Shown here: piece by piece, positions 54,977-64,000 of the stretch | Layout: the number at the start of each line of letters is the position of its first letter | Position numbering within the stretch: position 1 is the first letter of the stretch | NCBI GenBank assembly: GCA_947650365.1 | Contig: OX393550.1 | Location: 120,017,874-120,081,873 of the forward strand | Length of the DNA: 64,000 bases | From: Chamaelirium japonicum | Taxonomy: Eukaryota; Streptophyta; Magnoliopsida; Liliales; Melanthiaceae | Reading direction: 5' to 3' | Program-made: the position numbers and the translations under genes | Notes under the pieces: generated by a model | What the model saw: the letters and a program-made list of their open reading frames with translations, nothing else | The model's database searches: none | Told to the model about the DNA's origin: nothing

Positions 54977-55574
54977 TATGGGGGATGATTCTCGTGCCGA
55001 CCCGAGGACTCCACCCAACTAGTCAATCTATTCGATTGTCTGTTCGAGCATTGGGATTTTAGACTTGGGTGTTGAAGTTGCTGAGTATTTGTGGACTTGG
55101 ATTTAGAAGCAATTGAGAGAGATAAAGTTGACATGAGATATGATCTCAAAGTTCAGCCGAAGCCTATATCTTCGTGCTAAAAGGTGTAACCTGAATTCAC
55201 TAACACTTGGAATATAGTGATCTCGACAGGCCGAGTATCACTTGTCTTATAAGAGAGAGGTCTGAGCTCTGGTTTCAAAAGTCCGATTCAGAAATCAGAT
55301 AATCGATCTGGAATATTTAGTTGGTCTGCTATTTATAGAGGTTTGGGGAAATATCCTGAGCCCGAGGAGGTTTCTACAGGCGCTTTGACAGGCTCTAGGT
55401 AGGGTTGGTGGGCCCCATTGTCCTCTTTGTGGACCCCCAGGTAGGGCTAGTGGGTCCCATCATTGTCTTTGTGACCCCTAGGCAGGGCTAGTGGGCCCCG
55501 TCATCGTCTCTGTGGACCCCCAAGCAGGGCTAGTGGGCCCCGTCTTCGGGCGTTGGCCGAATTTTGCACCCACA
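54977..55574 (-). mobile_element. LTR of the older Tat element (sense 5' side)
   Basis: It aligns throughout with 27275-27873, with CG and CNG sites often changed to TG/CA as expected of methylated old copies. It ends GCACCCACA and is followed by AAATG. The primer-binding region is immediately to the left. Confidence 0.88.
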
Positions 55575-55986
55575 AAATGCACAATAGATGCATTTCGCCT
55601 GGTTTGATCGAGTGTCGCAATTTCAAGGGGGGAGGGGGAGGAGGGTAAGAGGAAGAGGAAGAGGAAGAATAGTGGAAAGAGGAGGGCGGGGAAAGAGGAG
55701 GAGGAAAAAGGGGAAGAAAAAGGAATAGGGAGGAGGAGGAGGAGACAGTGACACCGGGTTGAATAGGCAGTGGCGAGGTGGGGTGGGCGGCAGGTAATAG
55801 TGCACAGCGAGTAGCATGGGCACGATGATGGGGAAAGAGGAGGGGGAAAAAGGAGAAGAAAAAGGAGCAGGAAAGAGGAGGAGGAAGAAGAAGAGGAGGA
55901 CAAGGAGGAAGAATGAAGGGGTTAAATCCCCCATGCAGGTATAGATTCTGAATGGTGCCAATAGCATATGCTATAAACAACAATCC
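55575..55986. repeat. CT/GA foldback unit, right part
   Basis: It continues the unit interrupted at 27274: AAATGCACAATAGATGCATT, then a GGGGGAGGGGGAGGAGG-type purine arm, ending CTATAAACAACAATC. Its purine arm is complementary in composition to the pyrimidine arm at 27180-27240. Confidence 0.75.
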
Positions 55987-56708
55987 ATATAAAATAGAAA
56001 TAACTTAAGATATAAAAAAAAACAAAATACCCTTTTTTCATGTATTTGAAATACCAAAAGTACACACGCCTAAAGGCCACCCCCTCTTATGTCGCTGCTC
56101 GCCTCTGCAACCAGCAACCCACCACCTCTTTCCTCCTCCTTTATTCTTCCTCTTCCTCTTCATCCTCCTTCTTCCTCCTTTAATTTCTTTCCCTCACCCT
56201 CCTCCTTTTTGAGCCCATTCTTCCTCTTCTTTCCTTCTTCCCCCTAACCCACGCTAAAATCACGATACTTGGTCAAACTAGGCCGAATGCATCTACTGTG
56301 CATTCGGATTGACCGAATGCATTGTAGATGCATTCGGCCTGGTTTGACCGAGTGTAACGATTTCAAGGGGGGAGGGTAAAAGGAGGAGGAAGAAGAGTGG
56401 AAAGAGGAGGGCGGAGAAAGAGGATGAGGAATAAGGGGAAGAAAAAGGAGTAGGGAGGAGGAGGAGACGGTGATACCAGGTTGGATGGGTGGTGGCAAGG
56501 AGGGGTGGGCGGCAGTTAATGGTGCGCGACGAGCAGCATGGGCACGACGATGAGGAAAGAGGAGGAGGAAGAAGGGGAAGAAAGAGGAGGAGAAAAGAGA
56601 AGGAGGAAGAAGAAGAGGAGGAGGAGGAAGAAATAGGGGTAAAATCCCCCATACATGTATAGATTCTGAAGGGTGCTAATAGCAGGTGGGCTATAAACAA
56701 CAATCTGT
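55987..56708. repeat. CT/GA foldback unit, complete second copy (722 bp)
   Basis: A pyrimidine-rich arm (56120-56250) and a purine-rich arm (56355-56630) flank a central hairpin made of GAATGCATCTACTGTGCATT and its relatives. It shares start (AAAATAGAAATAACTTAAG) and end (CTATAAACAACAATCTG) with the first unit, and stands directly after it, so the pair is a tandem duplication older than the Tat insertion. Confidence 0.75.
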
Positions 56709-57123
56709 AATAAGTTATGGGTTGTATATAGGTGGAGGTGTCTTATAGAAATTCAAGGGCTTTATATATCCCCACCAAAAAAAATGCTAGTGACGCTAAG
56801 GAATGGGGGGTTCAGATTTCATAAAGATGATCCAGATCATCGATGGTAATCGACTAAGTACATTTCTATATTTATCGAGGTAGTCCCATTATAAAGGCCA
56901 CACATTTTTTTTTCAATGGCAACCCCTTTTAAAGAAAACACCCCTTCCCTTTCTTCCTCTTTTGTTGTGCCTGTGCAAACCACTGCCCGCCGCCTCCTTG
57001 GTTGTCCATTGGTCCAATTCAACCCATTGTTGATGTTGGGATCCGAGTTCCCGATAACCACTATGTTTGATGGATACCAAGCCCGGACCCCATCTTTTGC
57101 GCACACCACGGCGATCAGCCGAG
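56709..57123. other. Non-coding stretch, no family recognised
   Basis: No convincing ORF. A T run precedes a short pyrimidine-rich piece near 56935-56965. The right end abuts an LTR-like block. Confidence 0.4.
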
Positions 57124-58080
57124 TGTAACCAAAAACGCCGTGTTACGGATCAAAGAATAGGAGCCACGAAGATCACACCTAACAATAGGCATAGAAACTA
57201 TGAAGCAATCACATAATAGTACAAATCAACAAAATATGTCACCGGCAATCAAGGATTTGAATTATCATCGATCAAGAGATTACACATGCAAATAAGTCAC
57301 CGTTTGTCAGATCTTGCAAACCATACCATTGATCCCTCTCATAGAACACACACACACACACACGAAAAAGAGAACAACCCGTCGAGAGAATCAAAGATAT
57401 ACCGGAGGATATGCCAAGAGATGAAAACGTCCAAAGTAAAAGCAAAGGTAGTGTACTGAAGAACCTGGAAGAAGATCCACACACTGTATCCTCTTCTCTC
57501 TCTCTTCCTTCCTTCTTCTCTCTTATTTCCTTGCGGCAAACCCTAGACCGACTTTCCCACTTTCCACATCCTTCAATTCGCTCCCTCAATCCTCTACTTT
57601 AGAAGAAATAAGCTATTGTGTCACATTTACCTTGAGCACACAATCGCCTAGAGGGAGTACCGCGTTGACGCCCCCCCCTCGATACCGCGAACCTTCTTTT
57701 CATAGATGATCTCAATCACTATAGTAGTCATCGTAGATAATTCCCACTGAGTTCTCTCAGATCTACACTAAAACCACCCTTGCTCCCCTTAAATAGGAGA
57801 GTAAGCGCATACCCATGGGACTCCAAACCCTAACAAAATTCTGACCAAAGACAACTTGATCCCGCGGCCCAGCCCGAGTCGGTTGTGCACACGATCGATC
57901 TAGAGTTTACTGACCGACTTTTCTACCTATTGAGTGCGCATGACCTGGACAAGTTGTGCGCACTATCTGCCCCAAAGTCGTGTGCACGACCTACCTCAAG
58001 GTTGTGCACACGTTCACTTGACATATCAGTCCTCCTCCCTTTTTCAGATGTGTGTGGGTTTCATTGGGCCAAACCCAACA
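57124..58080 (-). mobile_element. Possible solo LTR, TG...CA block of 957 bp (fossil)
   Basis: Read on the minus strand it starts TGTTGGGTTTGGCCCAATG and could end GGCGTTTTTGGTTACA. It has a CCTATTTAAGGGG TATA-like motif near 57788-57800 and a CA run at 57349-57363. No target duplication was found, and the right (58080) border is firmer than the left. A copia-type LTR is the most likely identity. Confidence 0.4.
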
Positions 58081-58084
58081 GTTG

Positions 58085-58438
58085 ATGCCTCCATCCTTCC
58101 CATTTCCTTCTTTTTCCTCCTCTTTTCAGCTTCATCCTCCTCTTTTTGTTCTGCTTTCTTCTCCTCTTTCCCCTCTTCACCCTCCATAATAGCGACACTT
58201 AGCCATTCTAGGTCGAGTGCAACTTTTGTAAATTCACCCATGGATTTTGAGCATTGGAATGCATTCAACCTACAATAGATGAATGTACTATAGATGCATT
58301 CAGCCTCCATGGATGAATGCACCAAATGTGCACTTAGCTGGGAAATGATTGTGTTGTTATTTCCATGCAAAGGAGGAGGGAGAAATGAGGAAGATGAAGG
58401 GGAGTAAAAAGTAGAAGGAGAGGGAAGATGTCACGCCC
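58085..58438. repeat. Remnant related to the CT/GA foldback units
   Basis: A pyrimidine-rich arm (58088-58185), a central GAATGCATTCAACCTACAAT and TAGATGCATTCAGCC hairpin region, and a purine-rich arm (58370-58438) repeat the plan of 55987-56708, with much divergence. The Tekay LTR was inserted in or beside its purine arm. Confidence 0.6.
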
Positions 58439-61400
58439 CAGAAATCTGGAGACCGATCCTTGGGTGTGAGGTTGGAAAAAGAGGGTTTTGGGTCTAGTCA
58501 CTTAACTATGCCAATTGGGATTATCACGGGCTTCTATTTCACTCTCACACCTAGAAAGAAAGAAGGGGTATTTTAAACTTGATTTTTAAAAAAATATTTT
58601 TATTCATTTTAGAAATAAAATTCTTCAACAGGATAAATGTTAAGCCAGGCTCGACCTTCAAAAGGGATATCCTCTCAGTATGTGCGACCTAACGGTGTCA
58701 TTACGTACTGACAGAAGATCCTCTTAAGGAGCACGAGGCTCAAGCCTCCGACGGCGAGCCAAGTAGCCTCACCCACTCCCTAGCACTCGGTATACTGGCT
58801 TAGAGGTCCTATCTACTGGGCTAGTCAATTAGGTCAGTTCTTTTCTTATATTTTCATTGTGATCTAACCTAGGCTTGGGGCCTTGAGGAGAGGTCTACCC
58901 AAAAGGTTTCAGCTGGATCATCACCATTAGCAATCACAGAGCACTAATCTAGACTAACGAATTTAGAAACTTTTATTCCAATCCAGTACGATTACATCGA
59001 ATGAAAAGAAACCACTGCTAAAATTGACATACTAGAAATAAGAAAGACAAGCTGCTACTATAAACTAGCTGTTGGACTCCTACTGCTGCTCCTGTGCCTC
59101 CGCTCATGCAATAGAGTCTACTCGTGTGAATGAGTAGCCCCCAAAAATATATTTGGGAGATTAGCCAAATTAATGACTAGTGACAAGCTAACAGTTTTAA
59201 TAGTTAATAATGCTTGCATTTTAAGACAATTTACTGATTAACCTAATTGTCAAACTATGTTCTCAATCACGTCCTATGTGTCCATGCAATTTCTATATTT
59301 ACATGCAAATCCTATTATTGCTAGGTCATCGTGTAAACAATCATACATTCTAATTTAATAAAAAGACAAACACACCACTTAGATGTGAACCCCGGATATT
59401 TGTTCAACCTGCACCCGGTCGAGCATTACTATCGAGCCTTTTATTTCGATGTAGAGGGTCAACTCTCTCGCCGTGCATCTACAAACACCATACACTAATC
59501 ACCCAGATGATCATAAGGGGTTTCCCGTCTTTCACGGTGGAGCTCTACCGCCCAACTTGCTTTACTATGGGGACTTCAACTCCCCAGGACAGGGTTGCTA
59601 GGCTAATCCCTGCTCGAGGGCACCTCCTATTGGCTTTACCACAACCCTTGCCCGTGACCCACAACCTACTTAACTTTGGTTGTACACGCAGGGTGGTTCA
59701 CGGCCCTTGCGCGCACGGGGTCCCTACTCTCTAACCAGGTAGATTATCAAATTTAACATATCATACATGCACTGAAGGAACAATACAGTGATTAATCTTT
59801 TTCGATGGTTTATCCCAGGTTTCGCACTCTCTCACAACCCAGCATTACCTTAAAAAAAAAACAACATAGTACTCTCGCCCGGAAACCCAAGTACTAGGGT
59901 TGCCATGCTCCTTTCAGGAGGGTGGGCCCCGATATTTCTTTAATTAATTAATTAATTATTTTAAGGGAATGCCTATCTATGGTGTCCATGCAAACAATAG
60001 AATAATTATTATTAAATTATTAATTTTTTATGCATGCATCGCTGGACTCGCGACTCCGCATACAAAGCGGGGTCCACTCGACCACATGCGACGATGTCCG
60101 GCGGGACCCGCATACAGCGTTATGGACACCTACTATTAATTTTTATATCAACATTATTAATTATTAAAGAAAGTGTGCTGTGCCACCTGTCGACATGCCC
60201 GAACTCCCGTCTCTGGCCACTGCTCTGTCCACGGCTGGATCGTCCTGTTCACAAATAGGCAAGTTGCATGCATCTATACATTACTAATATGCTAAAAGCG
60301 GGGATTTCAAATTTATTTGTGTGGGGACTGGATGTAGCTATCATTGCATCATGGACACGAAAATTAGTATGGTTAATGGGGTAGCATCAGGTGTGATCGG
60401 GTTGTCCTTACCCAACTTGTACCCAAAAATTATCTAAGAATTCCTATTAGGTCTAGAATAATATTGTATAGGAAATTAGTTTGGCAGGTCAGCTACGGTT
60501 CGACTGAACGTGATTTAGGATAGTTGCGATCAACAAAACCTAGTTTTCGAGGGCCAATGATTGTGATTCACACATCACAAGCCTGTTTCGATCCTGGGAC
60601 ATCAAGAGAGTCCATGATTAGGCTAATGCCATGCTGGCAACAACAACATAAAAAAGGACAGAGAATTACAATAGCCTTAAAACAAGGTATGGGACTGGTT
60701 GTCTTGGCTGCCTCGTTGCCAAGCCATCTGGCCGAGGACTAACTTGCATCCGATAGATCGAGGGAAAAGAAGGGTATCAGCTGTGATCGAGAACCATAGA
60801 GGGAAATTCGGACTGCCTGTCGGGTGGTGCGGTCGGTTAGGGACAAGAAGGTTCCAAGGCGGGTTTGCCATCCACGGTGGTTGGCTGCTACTAGCTGCCC
60901 GTCGATGGTCAAAGCCGACGGTGGCCATCTCAACGGTGGGATCACGGGGGTCAAAGCAGTAGGTGGCTATCAGCCCAAGTGGCTTGGCCGTGCTGGGTCG
61001 AGTGCTACTTGTTGCATGGCTGCTGATAGCGAGGCTATCGATAACCATCGCAGCAAGGCGAGAAGGAGGGGCGGCACACAATGGATCGGTTCATCGGCTG
61101 CTCAGCCACCACCAACCATGGCCGCACTAAACAGAAGGCGACAGGGGGGTAGGGGTTGGTCGAATCTACACAGAAAAAAAAGAAAAGGCAGGGGTTCGTC
61201 GGGCTGGTCTCAACAGAACCATTGGAAAAGAACAGGGGCAAGGAGGAGGGCGACTGACCTATTCGAGGAAGGGGTCGTCGGCTCCGGCTGTGGCTCTTCC
61301 TCACTCTGGCGGCTACTTCTCTCCGGTGCCGCATGTACAACACACCACAGGGGGAAGAGATCATGGGAGAGATAAGCTCGAGAGAGGGGGAGGGATGAGG

Positions 61401-61832
61401 GATCGGGGAGGGGATGAGAGATCGGAGAGAGGTGAAGGGGGAAATTAGGCTGAATGAGGAAAGGGGGGAGGGGGGTCGGATCCGGGTTTTATAGGGTGAA
61501 AGGGGGGCGGTAGCCGGCTGTACGGGGGATAGGACGGTGAGGTAAGGGGGGGGGGCGGCTGATGGGTTTAGGGGTCGGATAGGTAGAGTAGAGGGGGGTG
61601 GCCGATGGGTTTAGGGGTTGGGTAGGTAGGGAAGAGGGGGGCAGCTGATAGGGGATAGGGATCGGGTTTGAGAGGGAGAGGGGGCGGCTGAGAGGTAAGA
61701 TGGGAGAGAGATAGAAGAGATGGGAGAGAGAGATCGGGTAAGAGGGATGAGAGGGGACGACTGTGATGGGGGGAGATTAGAGGGGGGGAGAAAGATCGGG
61801 TTTGAGAGGGAGAGGGGGTGGCTGAGAGGTGA

Positions 61833-61891
<59 letters not shown>

Positions 61892-62349
61892 GCGGTTAGG
61901 GATAGGTTAAAGAGAGAGAGAGGGGGTCGGTTGGGTTGGGTTTGAATGGGATTAGGTTTTAGATTTAGGTTTTAATTTAATTTAATTAATTTTTTTTCTA
62001 TCTCTTGTAACCGTCGGCTCATCCTGGCTCAAACCCGCGCCATGCTAAGACACATTGGCACGCGCACCTCAGTGAGTCCGACCGATTCGCTACTAACACT
62101 TGTAATATAAATTAAAATTCATAAACAAAAATATATTTATGGTGAAACAAAGTACACACATTCAAGTACCGATTGCATTCCTTCCATTTTCGCCTCGTGA
62201 CTCAGACCCAGGGCCTACTGCCCGGTCCATCTCATGTTCAAACACGCACTATCGACAATCATATATGCAAAAACAAATCAATCAATATAGCAATAATATA
62301 ATAATAATAAAATTGGACTGCCCTGAAATCAAACATACTGGTTATTACA
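58439..62349 (-). mobile_element. 3.9-kb LTR of a Tekay/Del chromovirus (fossil)
   Basis: On the minus strand the block begins TGTAATAACCAG right after a purine-rich AAGGTGGGTAGGA, a good polypurine tract, and ends GGGGCGTGACA, the usual Tekay/Del LTR terminus. No other LTR boundaries were seen inside. It contains a G/GA-rich half (61380-61960) and mixed sequence without host ORFs. Length is long even for this lineage, so a hidden insertion is possible. The partner LTR is outside the window. Confidence 0.75.
61380..61965 (+). repeat. G-rich/GA-rich repeats with a (GA)n microsatellite
   Basis: Units such as GGGGGGCGGCTGATGGGTTT, AGGGGTCGGATAGGTAG and GATGGGAGAGAGATAG recur, ending in about 25 GA units at 61838-61888. 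Many G4-type runs are close enough for G-quadruplexes on the plus strand. Confidence 0.75.
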
Positions 62350-64000
62350 TCCTACCCACCTTATTAAAATTTTCGTCTCGAAAATTAACTAACACTAGTC
62401 ATCAAACAAAGATGGGTACAAGGACCGTATCGTGGACTCGAGCTCCCATGTAGCCTCCACCTCACTGCAATACTGCCACTGTACCTCACCATGGGGATGG
62501 TCTTCGTGCGAAGCACTCGATCCTCGCCAACCAAAATCCTGACCGGTTGCTCCTCGTAGGATGCATCTGAACTAAGTGCCAGGTCCTGCCAATCCAGTAC
62601 ATAGGATGGGTCCAGCTCGTACTTCCAAAGCATCGACACGTGAAAGACACCATGGACACCAGAGAGCTACGGGGGCAGTGTCAGACGGTATGCCACCTCG
62701 CCAACTCTCTCCAAGATCTCGAAGGGACCTATGAACCTCAGAGCCAACTTCCCTTTCTTCCCAAACCTCGTGATGCCTTGATGAGGGGAAACCTTCAGGA
62801 AAATATGGTCTCCGATGGTGAACTCGAGCGGGCATCGACGCACATCAGCATAGGTCTTCTGTCGACTCTGTGCCGCTCGAAGTTGCTCCCTGATCAGCTG
62901 GATCTTCTCCGTAGTCTCCTGCACAAGCTCTGGTCCCAAAATGCTCCGCTCTCCTATCTCCGCCCAACAAAGAGGTGACCGACATGGCCTCCCGTACAAG
63001 GCCTTATAGGGGGCTATGCCGATGCTGGCTTGGTAGCTATTGTTGTAGGCGAACTCCACAAGAGGTAGATGCTCCTCTCAACTGCCTCCAAAATCCATAG
63101 AGCAAGCCCGTAACATATCTTCCAGAATCTGAATCGTCCTCTCTGAGTGGCCATCTGTCTGAGGATGGAAAGCTGTGCTAAAACTGAGCTCCATCCCCAG
63201 AGCAGTCTGCAAGCTCTCCCAAAAGTAAGAAACAAATCGAGGATCTCAATCTGAGACGATGAAAACTGGAACTCCGTGCAGTCTAGTAATATCTCTCACG
63301 TACAGCTTTGCCCAGTCGATGGATATCATCGTCGTTCACACAGGAAGAAAGTGCGTCGACTTCGTCAGTCTGTCTACTATGACCCAAACCGAGTCATGTT
63401 TGTTCTGAGTCAGAGGCAACCCCGAAATAAAATCTATCGTGACGTGGTCCAATTTCCACTCAGCTACTGGGAGTGGCTGCAGCAATCTAGCCAGTTTCTG
63501 GTGCTCAGCCTTGACTTGCTGACAAGTCAAATATCTGGACATGAAGGCGGCCACATCCTGCTTCATGCCCTTTCATTAGAACTGCCTCCTCAAGTCATGA
63601 TACATCTTGGTGCTACCAGGGTACACCGAGAACCTGGATCGATGTGCCTCTGACAATACCTCCTCTCGAACCTCCTCATCAGCAGGGAGGCACAACCTCC
63701 TCTGAAACCTCAGACCTCCCTTAGCATCGACCGACTAGTCTGGAACGGGCTCCCCACTATCGCACCATGCTCTAATCTCCTTCAACTCAGAATCCAACCT
63801 CTTTGTTGCAATCACCTTCTGAAGTAGGTTGGGCTGTACTCGCATGGTGCGTAACACGGTACGAGAAGGCTCCCACTGAACCCACAAATCAAAGCCTTCT
63901 ATTATAGCCAAAGAGTCATGTCGATCCGTCAACAGTCTGGCAAGCTGGCTACGGGACTTCTGGCTCAATGTATCTACAACAACATTCACTTTACCAAGAT
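62350..64000 (-). mobile_element. Tekay/Del chromovirus internal part (fossil), cut by window edge
   Basis: From right to left on the minus strand: the RNase H to integrase junction (NVVVDTLSQKSRSQLA, near 63950), an integrase zinc finger and core (CQQVKAEHQKLA; DSVWVIVDRLTKSTHFLP near 63340-63400), an integrase C-terminal region (EFAYNNSYQASIGIAPYKAL; ALRFIGPFEILERVGEVAYR) and a chromodomain near 62390-62500. It is broken, with several breaks. Gag, RT and the other LTR lie beyond 64000. Confidence 0.85.

Larger units (their letters stand above)
27275..55574 (-). mobile_element. Older Tat-lineage Ty3/gypsy retrotransposon (fossil), with a nested element
   Basis: The LTRs are 27275-27873 and 54977-55574, both TG...CA, in direct orientation, with flanks GAATG and AAATG (4 of 5). 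Coding order on the minus strand is gag, protease, RT, RNase H, integrase, then a plus-strand antisense ORF and tandem arrays before the other LTR. A primer-binding-site-like TGGCACCGTCTATGGG follows the LTR at about 54957-54973. A sampled 185 bases of the two LTRs differ at about 12%, mostly transitions, so the insertion is old, perhaps several million years at usual plant rates. It is broken, with many breaks, and was later split in its RNase H region by the element at 35185-51052. Without that insertion it is about 12.4 kb. Confidence 0.9.

Noticed and set aside
60677-61375. GC-rich frames on both strands in the Tekay LTR
   Set aside because: They lack a family, overlap each other antisense, and lie wholly inside a TG...CA LTR.

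Overview
The window is nuclear DNA from a flowering plant with a large, transposon-loaded genome. The only host gene I can name is a plant NUP133, split by introns with plant-type GT-AG borders. The rest is mostly plant-type mobile DNA: Ty3/gypsy elements of the chromovirus and Tat lineages, hAT elements and their MITEs, a tRNA-derived SINE, a probable Helitron end, and long CT/GA-rich tracts. I see no bacterial operons, CRISPR arrays, rRNA or intact tRNA genes. The species cannot be named from the sequence.

Layout. 0.1-4.1 kb: fossil chromovirus (+ strand), with an hAT MITE just after its chromodomain. 5.2-6.7 kb: a second pol tail and LTR-like stretch of the same kind, then a C-rich leader and an unrecognised GC-rich ORF ending at a splice-donor-like site. 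6.7-9 kb: MITEs inside copia and gypsy scraps. 9-12.3 kb: mostly non-coding, with a 484-bp foldback element. 12.3-24.5 kb: NUP133 on the minus strand, exons 3, 2 and 1. Its 9.9-kb intron 1 holds a 7.2-kb hAT element, which itself carries three further insertions, plus a Helitron-like end and a SINE. 24.6-27 kb: a 721-bp TIR element right behind the NUP133 core promoter, then two direct copies of an 820-bp unit. 27.3-55.6 kb: an old Tat-lineage retrotransposon with a younger 15.9-kb Tat element inserted in its RNase H region. 55.6-58.4 kb: CT/GA foldback units, one of them split by the outer Tat element, and an LTR-like block. 58.4-64 kb: a Tekay/Del chromovirus with a 3.9-kb LTR, running off the right edge.

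How it fits together. The insertions can be put in order from their target-site duplications (TSDs). Seven hAT-type insertions have recognisable 8-bp duplications, two of them exact. The young Tat element has a perfect 5-bp duplication (GACGC); the older one has 4 of 5 bases. Both Tat elements carry long ORFs antisense to gag-pol, each with an intron-like GT-AG segment, and the older one also has two tandem arrays in that region. The C-terminal half of NUP133 is not visible between exon 3 and the left edge, so the gene either has a further intron of more than 12 kb or is truncated.
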